Positions 50,520 to 59,031 of a DNA stretch of 64,000 nucleotides are shown in pieces. Where the stretch lies: assembly GCA_022649305.1 (NCBI GenBank), contig JALCNW010000012.1, positions 1 through 64,000 on the forward strand. Reading direction: 5' to 3'. The translations under genes were made by a program, and so were the position numbers. Under the pieces are notes generated by a model. The model ran no database searches. It was not told the DNA's origin and was given only the letters and a program-made list of their open reading frames with translations. The stretch's first letter is position 1; each line of letters opens with the position of its first letter. The stretch comes from Enterobacter sp. (GTDB lineage: Bacteria; Pseudomonadota; Gammaproteobacteria; Enterobacterales; Enterobacteriaceae).

Positions 50520-53096
50520 TTATGACTCACAATCGACTTTAAGGGAACGCACCGGGTTATTTTCTGACACCTTTGCGCGGGCCAAGTTGAAGTCTGCCCG
50601 GCACTGCTGATCCACGCTCGCGCCCCATACTGCGCGCAGGCGGCCCTGCTCGGGAAGACCACTCAACCAGACCTGACCGGCGTCACCCATGATGCCGTTG
50701 CGATCCTGACCGTCGTCGCCCTCAAGCGTCACCAGCGTGCCAAAGGGAACGGGCCGACCGGCGCGGGTGAGGGTGATAAGCGCCTGATAGCCGACGCGGG
50801 TATTGAATCCAGCCTTCACGACGGCTCCTTTGGTTGGATAGACGTTGACGCTGTTGTGCGTTATGTCAACGTTGTCCGGGAGCGTCGCCGGGTTGAGCGT
50901 GATGGCGTTCTGCTGATAGGCGGAAAGATAAGGCACCACCGCGTAGCCGCGGCTGTCGGTACGCACGTTTCCGGCCATCACCTCCATATCGTTCGCATCG
51001 GGCGCGCTGACCAGGGCCACCGAAGTGCCCATCTGTTGGCCCAGTGTTACGCCGCCAGCGTGGATTAAGAGGCCGCCGTTTCCGCTAACGTTAGCCGCGC
51101 TGTTGGTCCGGCTGCGGCTGTAGCCGCCGCTTACCATCCCTTTGGTGCCCTGCCAGCCGAGGTTAAGCGTGCTGGTCGCGGCGTCATCGCGGCCATTGCT
51201 CCAGCCTTCCATCACGCTGTACGACAGACGGTCGTCCAGCCCCGTGCCGCTTACCCCGGCCTGCTGCGTCACGCCGCCCCGGCTGTTGTGCGTCGCCTGG
51301 TAGTTTGCATAGCTGCGACTCACAGCCTGCGCCGGGCTAAACAGGCTGAAAGGCACCTGAACGTTCAGGGAAAGCTGGCGGTTTTGCGGCCAGGTGTCGC
51401 TGGATTTTACCCGATCGATGCTGTAGGCCAGGCCGTAACTGATGCCGCGCAGGGTGGTGTTATAGCCTGCGGACAGGGCGGTGTTGCTCTCTTCCTGTCC
51501 CCAGTAATCCTGCCGCGATCCTGACAGATACAGCGATCCATAGTTGCCCAACTGCTGGCTCACTCGCACTTCAAATACCGAACGCTGGCGTGCCAGCGCC
51601 CACGGAACCTGATCTTCATTGAGCCGATAGCCCGTATTGTTGAAGTCAGCAAAGCTGAGGTAATTTTGCGTGGAGTATCGGTAGGCTGTCAGATCGACCG
51701 ACGTGCCGGTGCTGAGCAGGCTTTTCGCATAGCGCGCGCGGTACGACTGACCGCTTTGGCGCTGCCCGGCGCTCAGCGTGGCTGATGACGTGGTGACGTC
51801 GGCAGAAAGCGCGCCCAGCGAGCCCAGCGATATGCCACTTCCGACGACCACGGAGGCGTAGTCCCTGGCCATCAGCCCGCCGCCGTACAGCGTCACGTTT
51901 TGCGGCAAGCCATACAGCAGGGTGCTCAGAACAAAGTCGGCCTCGCGGGAACCGACGGTGACGCCGCCGTGATAGCGTCCGGCGGTAATCTCATATCGGA
52001 GACCGCCGGGGCGCTGCATGACCGGCAATGCGGAGTAGGTTTGCGTCCAGGTGCGCACGCTGCCGTCCGCTTCGGTCACGGTGACGGTTAAATCGCCGCC
52101 CTGGCCGGTCTGGTACAAATCGTCAATCCGGAACGCGCCGGGGGCCACGTAGCTCTGATAAACCACGTTGCCGTTCTGGCTAATGCTGACGCGGGCGTTG
52201 CTCTGCGCAATACCGGTGACGACCGGCGCAAAGCCTCGCAGGCTCACGGGCAGCATATCTTCGCTGGAGCTTAGCTTGACGCCGCGAAACGGGATGCTGT
52301 CGAAGACATCGTTGCTGGTATAGCTTTCCCCCGCGAGAATATCTGAACGCCAGGCGCGAATATCCCGTTGCAGATAGGTATTCGAAAACTGCGTTTTCTG
52401 GTAGCGCTGGGAATCATCGTTACCGTTCTGGCTTTCATTGCGGGTGTAAGTGACATCGCTGCGCAGGCGCCACGCCTGCCAGTTCAGCCCGCTGCGGAAG
52501 CTGGCGAAAAGGTTGGTCTGGTCGCTGTCGCTTTGCCCCGGCTGCCCGTCCTGTCGGCTATGTCCCGCGTTCAGGGAATAATTCAGCAGAAAGGCAGGAA
52601 TGCCGTCGTCCCACAGGGCCGGATCGACCGATCCTCTGGCGTCGGGCTTCATGGCAATCTGAGGAATGCTCAGTTCCAGGCGCTGCTGCGGGAAGTCGAA
52701 ATTCACGCGAGCCTGGGGAATGAGCGTCGTCAGGTCGTCCACGGGCTGGTCTTCGGGCAAGCCGCTAAAGGCGGGCAGCGCCACGGTATTCACGCCCATT
52801 TCAGACAGCAGGGCAGGGGTTAGCTCAGGCATCACCTTTCCGCCTGGCCCGGCAGAAAAGACCATACTGCGCTGGCTGTACTCTTTTTGGTTAACGAATA
52901 CGGTAACCAGATAGGTACCCGCCGGCGTGTGCCCGGCCGTTTCAAAGGCGCTGAGATCGGTAATTACGGTCTGGCCGCCCAGAGAAAGTAGCGCGGGATC
53001 GAAGTAGTCGCGAGCCCAGACCTTCGGGACGGCGGAATCAAGCAGGCTATCGGCCAGCAGCGCCAGGAGCGCGGCGGCAAGAGGATGTATTTTCAT
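50520..53096 (-). CDS. Fimbrial outer-membrane usher
   Basis: An 858-residue usher with signal peptide ending KVWA. Family segments in order: N-terminal chaperone-binding domain (FDPALLSLGG, DLSAFETAGHTPAGTYLV), barrel and plug (NYSLNAGHSRQ, SFRSGLNWQAWRLRSD, GESYTSNDVFDSIPFRGV, GGLRYEITAGRYHG), and C-terminal domains with Cys in DQQCRADF and the last residues. It threads subunits delivered by the chaperones through the outer membrane. It lies between a chaperone and the adhesin. Confidence 0.95.
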   Translation of the reverse strand: MKIHPLAAALLALLADSLLDSAVPKVWARDYFDPALLSLGGQTVITDLSAFETAGHTPAGTYLVTVFVNQKEYSQRSMVFSAGPGGKVMPELTPALLSEMGVNTVALPAFSGLPEDQPVDDLTTLIPQARVNFDFPQQRLELSIPQIAMKPDARGSVDPALWDDGIPAFLLNYSLNAGHSRQDGQPGQSDSDQTNLFASFRSGLNWQAWRLRSDVTYTRNESQNGNDDSQRYQKTQFSNTYLQRDIRAWRSDILAGESYTSNDVFDSIPFRGVKLSSSEDMLPVSLRGFAPVVTGIAQSNARVSISQNGNVVYQSYVAPGAFRIDDLYQTGQGGDLTVTVTEADGSVRTWTQTYSALPVMQRPGGLRYEITAGRYHGGVTVGSREADFVLSTLLYGLPQNVTLYGGGLMARDYASVVVGSGISLGSLGALSADVTTSSATLSAGQRQSGQSYRARYAKSLLSTGTSVDLTAYRYSTQNYLSFADFNNTGYRLNEDQVPWALARQRSVFEVRVSQQLGNYGSLYLSGSRQDYWGQEESNTALSAGYNTTLRGISYGLAYSIDRVKSSDTWPQNRQLSLNVQVPFSLFSPAQAVSRSYANYQATHNSRGGVTQQAGVSGTGLDDRLSYSVMEGWSNGRDDAATSTLNLGWQGTKGMVSGGYSRSRTNSAANVSGNGGLLIHAGGVTLGQQMGTSVALVSAPDANDMEVMAGNVRTDSRGYAVVPYLSAYQQNAITLNPATLPDNVDITHNSVNVYPTKGAVVKAGFNTRVGYQALITLTRAGRPVPFGTLVTLEGDDGQDRNGIMGDAGQVWLSGLPEQGRLRAVWGASVDQQCRADFNLARAKVSENNPVRSLKVDCES

Positions 53097-53149
53097 TATT
53101 TTTAAGCTTTTCGATAAATGAATTAATCAGCCGACGCGGATCGGTCGGT

Positions 53150-53893
53150 TCACAGAGGCTGGTTGAAGTCCGGCGTATCCCATCCGTCTTCATCGATCAG
53201 TCGCCACGTCACGCTGGCACCAGAGGATGTGTCAATGGGGTAGGACCGTTGGCCGAACGGCGGCACCATCAGGCGCAGGCCCGCTTTGCCCAGTTCGGAT
53301 GCACCCGAAGCAAGATGCGAAAACGTCAGCCAGTATGGCGTGGGGTTGGTGGCAACCAGGTCATGACCTTCCCTGTGAAACTTCAGCTTGGGCGCCATCT
53401 CCTCAACGGCGCGGCGCTTGAGGCCGTCGGGGCGATAGAACAACTTGAGGTTGCTCACGACGGTCATCACCATTTTTCCCTGCTCCGACTTCTGCGGTTG
53501 TACCGGCATTGCCTTCATCGAGATAAAAAATACCGATTCCCGATCCTGAGGCAGCGGAACGTCGTTGCGGCGAATGCGCAGGGCCAGCTCGCTGTTGGCT
53601 TCAATGCGTGAAAGGGGCGGCGTGACGACGAAGGGCATCCCGGGCTCGCCCTGCCAGTGCAGATCCACGTCGCCCGTCGCGTTATCCACCGGGCGAAGCC
53701 AGGACTGCACCAGGTAAGGCGCAGGACTGTTGTTATGGGCGGCCAGGGAAACGCCCTGCTTATCATGGGCGGAATAAATCACCCGCAGGGTGTAAAAGGA
53801 GATGCCCTGCGGGGCGCTTTCCGGCGCCGCGAACACGCTTGCGCCCACGCCCATTAACAGGAGGGCCGATATGATTTTAAGAAGACGCGTCAT
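53150..53893 (-). CDS. Periplasmic fimbrial chaperone (third)
   Basis: A 247-residue PapD-like chaperone with signal peptide ending VFA. Motifs: ISFYTLRVIYSAHDKQGVSL with the strand-A1 arginine, PFVVTPPLSRIEANSE, RESVFFISMKAMP and LKLFYRPDGLK. It is 53 bases upstream of the usher start. It is clearly diverged from the other two chaperones of the operon (for example FFIS in place of FYL), suggesting a different client, possibly the adhesin. Confidence 0.92.
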   Translation of the reverse strand: MTRLLKIISALLLMGVGASVFAAPESAPQGISFYTLRVIYSAHDKQGVSLAAHNNSPAPYLVQSWLRPVDNATGDVDLHWQGEPGMPFVVTPPLSRIEANSELALRIRRNDVPLPQDRESVFFISMKAMPVQPQKSEQGKMVMTVVSNLKLFYRPDGLKRRAVEEMAPKLKFHREGHDLVATNPTPYWLTFSHLASGASELGKAGLRLMVPPFGQRSYPIDTSSGASVTWRLIDEDGWDTPDFNQPL

Positions 53894-53912
53894 GATTCGT
53901 TATCCGGAGTTC

Positions 53913-54617
53913 TCAGAGTGTTTGTTGACAGCTGGTGGACAGGCCGCCGTAGTCGGTAATGGTTTGCCAGCTCGCCCGCGTTGCCCGGCCTGGTGACGTC
54001 AGAGACAGGTTGCTGTGCGGTGCCACCATGGCTGGCTGCTGCGTCACGTCGATCGCCTTACCGTCCAGCGACAGTTCGCCCAGCGTCTGAAAGTAGGGCG
54101 TAGGATTAGTCACGCTCACGCCCTTATCGTCGCGGCGAATGACTAACCGACAGGCCGTATCGTCGTGCGGGGCGCTCATTCCACGCGGTCGATAAAAAAG
54201 CTTCAGCACAAAGCGCATGCCGACCGACAGCCGACCCCGGTCGGCCAGGGGCTCGTCCTGCGAGGGAATGGCCGAAACGGAGAGGTAAAACAGCGATTCC
54301 CGATCGGCGGGCAGGGAATGATCCTGCGGCAAAATGCGCAGCAGCTGTCGGCTGTCACCTTTCAGGGAGAAAAGCGGCGGCGTCACGATAAAGGGCACAG
54401 GCGCGCCCTTTGAGGCGTCATCAGTCGAGGCGATCTGGGTTTGAATCAGCCAGGTTCGACTGCCGGAGTTCTCAACGGTGAGGTTTTGCGCGCTGTCGCC
54501 GGCAGAAAAAATCACCCGAGTCTGATTCAGGCGTATGCCACCCTGATTTGCGTGGGCACAGGACAGGTTAAGCATCAGCGCCGCGCCCAGCGCGCCGCAG
54601 AGAGAAGCCAATCTCAT
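53913..54617 (-). CDS. Periplasmic fimbrial chaperone (second)
   Basis: A PapD-like chaperone of 234 residues from the ATG complementary to 54615-54617 (GAGG just upstream; an ATG seven codons earlier is in frame). Signal peptide ends AHA. Motifs: GIRLNQTRVIFSAGDSAQNL, PFIVTPPLFSLKGDSRQLLR, DRESLFYLSVSAIP and VLKLFYRPRGMS. It follows the minor pilin by seven bases, which suggests that the pilin is its client. Confidence 0.92.
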   Translation of the reverse strand: MRLASLCGALGAALMLNLSCAHANQGGIRLNQTRVIFSAGDSAQNLTVENSGSRTWLIQTQIASTDDASKGAPVPFIVTPPLFSLKGDSRQLLRILPQDHSLPADRESLFYLSVSAIPSQDEPLADRGRLSVGMRFVLKLFYRPRGMSAPHDDTACRLVIRRDDKGVSVTNPTPYFQTLGELSLDGKAIDVTQQPAMVAPHSNLSLTSPGRATRASWQTITDYGGLSTSCQQTL

Positions 54618-54624
54618 CGCATCC

Positions 54625-55185
54625 TCACTGATAGGCAAAAATGAACATCAGGCTGGCGGTGACAACACCGGTTCCAACGTCCGTGCAGTTTTGTGAACTG
54701 ATGCAGCTTGCGGCGGCGTAAAAGCCCAGCGTCTGATCGACGGGTTTTTTACCCACATCTGCCAGCGGTAACGTTGCTCCGCTACGAAGCTCCGCCAAGC
54801 CGTAGCCTGGCTCAGCGTCGGTCTGGAAAACCATGATGCCCATACCCGGTGCGGAGTTTGCCTGCCGAAAAAACCACTTATTGTCCTGGCTTACGCCCGG
54901 GCCGGTCACCGCGACCATGGGGGTGAGGTTGCTTGCTCCCCCGCCCGTACACTCGGTCACCGAAAGCTGAAAAGGCTGTGCAGAATAGAGCCGCTGCGGC
55001 GCCAGGCTCGACAGCGAAACGTCGGGCAGCCTCAGCGCACTTTTGTCCAGGTTAAGGGTGCAGGTTCCGTTGTACAGCGTGGCGGAAAAGTTAAGCGTCA
55101 CGGCGGAAACGGTTTGGGGGAATAAGCAGCACAGGCTAAGCGCGGCTGCTATCGGCACGTTAAGGAACGCTGGTGCTAAACGCAT
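54625..55185 (-). CDS. Minor fimbrial subunit
   Basis: A 186-residue pilin-like protein with signal peptide ending TVSA and mature start VTLNFSATLYNGTCTLNLDKSA. Two cysteines (NGTCTL, TECTGG) match the pilin disulfide, plus an extra pair (SCISSQNC) near the C-terminus. The C-terminus SLMFIFAYQ is the chaperone-binding beta-zipper. It overlaps the upstream chaperone gene by 26 bases, with GGAGG before its ATG, so expression is coupled. Confidence 0.88.
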   Translation of the reverse strand: MRLAPAFLNVPIAAALSLCCLFPQTVSAVTLNFSATLYNGTCTLNLDKSALRLPDVSLSSLAPQRLYSAQPFQLSVTECTGGGASNLTPMVAVTGPGVSQDNKWFFRQANSAPGMGIMVFQTDAEPGYGLAELRSGATLPLADVGKKPVDQTLGFYAAASCISSQNCTDVGTGVVTASLMFIFAYQ

Positions 55186-55885
55186 CGGTGCCTCCGGTGT
55201 CGTTAATCGTCTGCCATTCCACCCTGGGATGGGCCGTGAGCGGCGTTTTTAAAGGCCAGGTATTGCTGCCGCGAGGGGCGATCATCAGCGCGTTGGGTGT
55301 ATCCAGCGCCAGCTTGACGCCATTCGCTTTCAGCGAGGTCAGGCTGACAAAGTAAGGTGACGGGTTGGTCACCATCAGGCCACCCTGTACGCGCGCGAAG
55401 CGAAGGCCGCGCTGAGCGTCCACGGAAGAACCTTTCAGGTCTGCCGGGCGGTAAAACAGCTTGATGATGTTACCCACCCCAAAACGGGTGCTTCCTTGAA
55501 TCCCCCCTTCGTTTTGCGATGCCGTGGACGTTGTGCTTGCCGGGATGGCAGTGGCATGCAGATAAAAGATGGACTCACGGTCGGTCGGCAGCGACGCGGG
55601 GTTCCTGGCAATACGCAGTTGGTTGATGCTCTGGGGCTCAAGCCGGAACAGCGGGGGCGTCACGGTGAACGGAGCGGGTGTGCGGGTGTCCTGCGTACCG
55701 CTGACGGCAGCCTGAACCAGATAAGGGGTACTGGACTGGGTATTGCGCACGACTACGCTGATACTGGCGGCTTTCTCAGGATAAATGAGTCGGGTGGCGT
55801 TAATGCCAAAGCCATCTGCCCAAACTTGAGTGGTGATGCCAAGCGCGGCGATTATCAACGCGGGCAAGAGAAAAAAACGCATCAT
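55160..55885 (-). CDS. Periplasmic fimbrial chaperone (first)
   Basis: A PapD-like chaperone of 241 residues starting at the ATG complementary to 55883-55885 with AGGA seven bases upstream; the longer frame is unsupported. Signal peptide ends QVWA. Motifs: INATRLIYPEKAASISV, PFTVTPPLFRLEPQS, DRESIFYLHATAIP and NIIKLFYRPADLKG. It directly follows the major pilin and is the likely partner of that subunit. Confidence 0.93.
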   Translation of the reverse strand: MMRFFLLPALIIAALGITTQVWADGFGINATRLIYPEKAASISVVVRNTQSSTPYLVQAAVSGTQDTRTPAPFTVTPPLFRLEPQSINQLRIARNPASLPTDRESIFYLHATAIPASTTSTASQNEGGIQGSTRFGVGNIIKLFYRPADLKGSSVDAQRGLRFARVQGGLMVTNPSPYFVSLTSLKANGVKLALDTPNALMIAPRGSNTWPLKTPLTAHPRVEWQTINDTGGTDAFSTSVP

Positions 55886-55929
55886 ACATCGTTCCTGAAA
55901 AGGCGGGCCACAGGCCCGCCGAAAGGTCA

Positions 55930-56478
55930 TTAGTTGTAGACAAAGCTGAAGACAACCGGCGCGCTAACCATGCCGATATCTGGCGTGGTAGAAGTCGATG
56001 CCAGGCCAGCCTGCAGGCTCAGTGCTTTTCCGTTGAAGTCGCCCGCTGCCGCTGGGTCGGCTGCGGTGGCGATCAGCAGGTTGTCACCGGCGTTGATGTA
56101 CTGGTTTGGTGCAGATACCGGGCTAATCATTACGCCGGTGTTGGTGCCGGTGCTGTTAAACATATTTGGGTTGCCGCCCAGCGTTTGTCCGGCAATCACC
56201 ACTTTCGCCGTGTCGCCTGCCGCTTTCGGTGCTTCACAGTTGCTCAGGCCGACGGTGAAATTTTTCACGCTGCTGGCGACCGGCGTGGCAACGCCGGTGA
56301 AGCTGGATTTAGAAAAGTTACCCAGGTCCAGGCTGCTGTTCGAAACCGAAACGTCACAGGTCGCGGCGACAACGTTCGCCGTAATCGTCATTTGGGCGTT
56401 GGACGCCGCCATGGATACGCCGGAAGTTGCCAGCAACACTAAAGCGACAGGAGTCAGAGTGAAAATAAAATTACGCAT
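55930..56478 (-). CDS. Major fimbrial subunit (type 1-like pilin)
   Basis: A 182-residue pilin starting MRNFIFTLTPVALVLLATSG; the ATG complementary to 56476-56478 has AAGG eight bases upstream, better than the ATG two codons earlier. Signal peptide ends SMAA or nearby. The mature protein has the pilin Cys pair (AATCDVSVSNSS, GLSNCEAPKAAGD) and ends APVVFSFVYN, the donor/chaperone zipper. It is the first gene of the operon and so the likely shaft subunit. Confidence 0.92.
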   Translation of the reverse strand: MRNFIFTLTPVALVLLATSGVSMAASNAQMTITANVVAATCDVSVSNSSLDLGNFSKSSFTGVATPVASSVKNFTVGLSNCEAPKAAGDTAKVVIAGQTLGGNPNMFNSTGTNTGVMISPVSAPNQYINAGDNLLIATAADPAAAGDFNGKALSLQAGLASTSTTPDIGMVSAPVVFSFVYN

Positions 56479-56936
56479 GTTCATTACCTTATTTAAAAAA
56501 ATTAAATCATCCTTTAGGAATAATTTGGCTATACTCAGAGTTACTCTCTACATTATTGCTGTGCTGCAATTTGCCGACATATTAGTAATTTTAAATATTT
56601 TTAAAATAGGACATTCCTTTTGTTTATTTCCCGTTGTCTGATAAAAATATCAAAAGCATTATTGATTGATGCATAACCATATGTATTTTGGTGGTATTTT
56701 TAATTTTCCGAGAGCGATCGCAGAGTGGCCTTTTTTGAATTAAATTTTAAAAAAAGTTAAAAAAACTTATAAGTTGAATCCTTTTATCGGATCAAGCATG
56801 CTACGCGGCCTTCATGCCTGTGATTTAAGAATGACTCAGAGCATATTGAAAAAATTAATGAATGGCGTAGAGCCGCGAGCTATTATGATGTGTAAGGCAT
56901 TTTAAACATGTTAAAACCCACGGAGAACGGGGCGCT
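56479..56936. promoter_or_regulatory. AT-rich control region between fimbrial operon and ToxR-like gene
   Basis: A 458-base divergent gap with no supported gene. It is markedly AT-rich (tracts such as TTAAATTTTAAAAAAAG around 56740-56770), typical of H-NS-silenced fimbrial promoters. It contains GCGATCGC at 56714-56721 and a GCAT...ATGC dyad near 56655-56672. I searched for long inverted repeats of an invertible switch and saw none, and there is no recombinase gene. Confidence 0.55.
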
Positions 56937-57719
56937 ATGACCTTTACGATTGCCCAAACGGTTATATTCAGAAGTGAAGACGGGACGCTGTGGAGTATTG
57001 CACAACCCGATAAAAGGGTGGCGTTGACGACTATCCCCGCGCGGCTTTTTACCTATCTTTTGGATAACGCAGATAAAATTATTAGCCGAGAAGAACTGCT
57101 TAACAACATTTGGGAAAAGTACGGGCTTGAACCTTCGAACAATTCCGTGAATCAGTACGTGTCGTTGATTCGTAAATCGCTGGCCGAACTTGGGTGTGAA
57201 GGCGACATCCTTCAAACCCTTCCCAGAGTAGGTTTTTATATATCCGGAGATAAAGTTTTTTGTGATGAAGCAAAGCGTGAGGACGTTAAAAACCCGTCTG
57301 TTCCTTTACCTGCTGCCCAAAAAACGGGGAAGACAAGCCGCGGGCTTCGCAGGATAGTGGTGGCAATCAGTCTCATGATTTCAGCGTTTTTTATCGTCCA
57401 GCCTTTTAGTCAGGCATTAAGCCCGCTGGATTATGATTTCCCGCACTCAAAACTTTTTGCCATTGGCTCAATTGGAGCCTGTCCGCTGTATAGCCTTAAT
57501 AAAAGTCCTGCGGAAGTTTCAAAACGTAAGGAACAGCTCGCGCTGGGATTAGCCTCGTCGAGGCTGGCGTGCGTTCCCAACGCTGTGTTTATCTTTCAAT
57601 CGAGCGAGCAGGATCTTTATCAAAATACCGGTCGCGTCTTTATGACACGCTGCATAAAAAATGACGATACGGAAACACACTTTTCTGACTGCAAGGCCAT
57701 TTATGATTTTTCTGAATGA
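56937..57719 (+). CDS. Membrane-anchored winged-helix regulator (ToxR/CadC class, YqeI-like)
   Basis: A 260-residue protein. Residues about 20-105 are an OmpR/ToxR-type winged helix (IPARLFTYLLDNADKIISRE, NSVNQYVSLIRKSLAEL, LQTLPRVGFYIS). A single membrane helix lies at about 139-157, and the about 100-residue periplasmic part has four cysteines (182, 212, 239, 252), probably two disulfides. It resembles E. coli YqeI in layout. It could sense periplasmic conditions and control the divergent fimbrial operon. The next gene overlaps it by 17 bases. Confidence 0.85.
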   Translation: MTFTIAQTVIFRSEDGTLWSIAQPDKRVALTTIPARLFTYLLDNADKIISREELLNNIWEKYGLEPSNNSVNQYVSLIRKSLAELGCEGDILQTLPRVGFYISGDKVFCDEAKREDVKNPSVPLPAAQKTGKTSRGLRRIVVAISLMISAFFIVQPFSQALSPLDYDFPHSKLFAIGSIGACPLYSLNKSPAEVSKRKEQLALGLASSRLACVPNAVFIFQSSEQDLYQNTGRVFMTRCIKNDDTETHFSDCKAIYDFSE

Positions 57720-58197
57720 TAAGAAGCCCCGTACTCTGTGGCTGATTGCCCTCGCGCCAATTGTTATTGCCTTGCTGCTTAATGTTGTTCTGCGCCATTT
57801 TTATGAAAAGGAAAGAGGGCCAAAAGTGGACTGCACCTCTTATTTTTCTTCGTGGACGGATATCAAAACCGAAGGCGTGCTCACGCTGCACCTTGACGGC
57901 GAAGGGCATGGAAGAATTAATGTCTCCGCAACGGCTAAGGAAGCGGCAGGGGCTAAACAGTATAAACTGCTGCGCGATATCGACTTTGACTACCGCTACG
58001 AAGGTGAAGGTTATCTGGCTATGCAGCACCTGGCAGTGAGTAAAAAGGTGAGCGACACGATGCCGAACGAACGCTTCAACACCTCAATATTCGATTTTTC
58101 AGGCGAGGTAAGACGTCTGAGGCTCACCTCGCTCGACAATGGTTATATTATCTGGAACGCATTTTCGCCCGCGCTTATGTGTATCCAGGCTGATTAA
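57703..58197 (+). CDS. Small membrane partner protein (ToxS-like position, YqeJ-like)
   Basis: A 164-residue protein with one N-terminal membrane helix (about 11-30) and a periplasmic domain with Cys44 (DCTSYFSSW) and Cys160 near the end. I start at ATG 57703, which overlaps the regulator gene by 17 bases; an ATG 14 codons earlier is in frame. Position and topology match the ToxS/YqeJ role of a periplasmic co-factor for the membrane regulator. No other family is recognised. Its stop overlaps the stop of the convergent LuxR gene. Confidence 0.78.
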   Translation: MIFLNDKKPRTLWLIALAPIVIALLLNVVLRHFYEKERGPKVDCTSYFSSWTDIKTEGVLTLHLDGEGHGRINVSATAKEAAGAKQYKLLRDIDFDYRYEGEGYLAMQHLAVSKKVSDTMPNERFNTSIFDFSGEVRRLRLTSLDNGYIIWNAFSPALMCIQAD

Positions 58198-58775
58198 CGC
58201 CGTGTTGATTCGGCGGGCTGGCCAAACTTTCTGATATACAACTCATTAAAGTTTCTGGCCCCTCTTTTTCTTACCGCCTTCATCTTGTATCCGCTGATGG
58301 TTTTGGCCGATAGATTTAGTATGCGGGCAATATCCACCTGCGAGTAACCTGCAACAAGCAGCTCCAGAACACGCTGTTCGTTGTGAGTCGATCTCAGCAT
58401 TTCGCCAACAATATCGCCAAAGATAACGTCCTCAAGCGCCTTCGGCCTAAGCGTTCCCACATTACCTATCAGAGCCTTCAAACTTTCATATGAGATTTTT
58501 TTATCCACGACACCGTCCGATAAGTGTCTGATAGCGGAAGAGAGCACTTCGATATTAGACGACAGCGTAATGATGTAGAGATCGTTTTTTTCTTTACGGC
58601 GCTGGTGCAAATATTTTATCAGGCCATAAGTATCTTTCGAATCACCATCGATAAAAACAATGTAACCTTCGCAGCGGCTGAAGGCGGTATTTTGTTCCTC
58701 AACCAAAGTTTGAATAAGACAGCTAAAGGCAAGCCGGCTCAAAAAGCATGAGTAGGGGGTATCAAGTAATTGCAT
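58194..58775 (-). CDS. LuxR/FixJ-type regulator with degenerate receiver (copy 1)
   Basis: A 193-residue protein from the ATG complementary to 58773-58775 (AGGAAG upstream). The C-terminal HTH spans about 135-182 (EQRVLELLVAGYSQVDIARI, LSAKTISGYKMKAVRKRGA). The N-terminal part has a beta strand ending YIVFIDGDSKDT and a later YIITLSS, like receiver strands 3 and 4, but lacks the paired N-terminal aspartates, so phosphorylation is unlikely. It is paralogous to the gene at 59032. E. coli YqeH, also LuxR-type, lies next to yqeIJ, a similar arrangement. Confidence 0.83.
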   Translation of the reverse strand: MQLLDTPYSCFLSRLAFSCLIQTLVEEQNTAFSRCEGYIVFIDGDSKDTYGLIKYLHQRRKEKNDLYIITLSSNIEVLSSAIRHLSDGVVDKKISYESLKALIGNVGTLRPKALEDVIFGDIVGEMLRSTHNEQRVLELLVAGYSQVDIARILNLSAKTISGYKMKAVRKRGARNFNELYIRKFGQPAESTRR

Positions 58776-59031
58776 ATAAACTTCCTGACTAATAATCGGA
58801 TAAAAACGGCACCGGACAGTCAGCAATACACTGAGCGTGGCTTCGTTTCGATTGATGCAATAATCTACTCACAAAGCCATTCCCTGGTAACTTATAGTGC
58901 ATTGTGCATTAATTATAGGTTTTAATGCTAAATTATAAACCCTAGGCTCATCAATCAGATTTAAATGCTTACGCAATTCGCTTCGCGGCATGAAGTTCGC
59001 TACATTTGCATCTGACTATTTTATTGAAGGC

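Noticed and set aside
55970..56641. A 223-codon open frame on the plus strand across the major pilin gene
   Set aside because: It is antisense to the pilin, whose signal peptide, cysteines and C-terminal zipper are clear; no Shine-Dalgarno or family match.
56479..56936. Possible invertible promoter switch (fim type)
   Set aside because: No long flanking inverted repeats and no FimB/FimE-like recombinase in the window.
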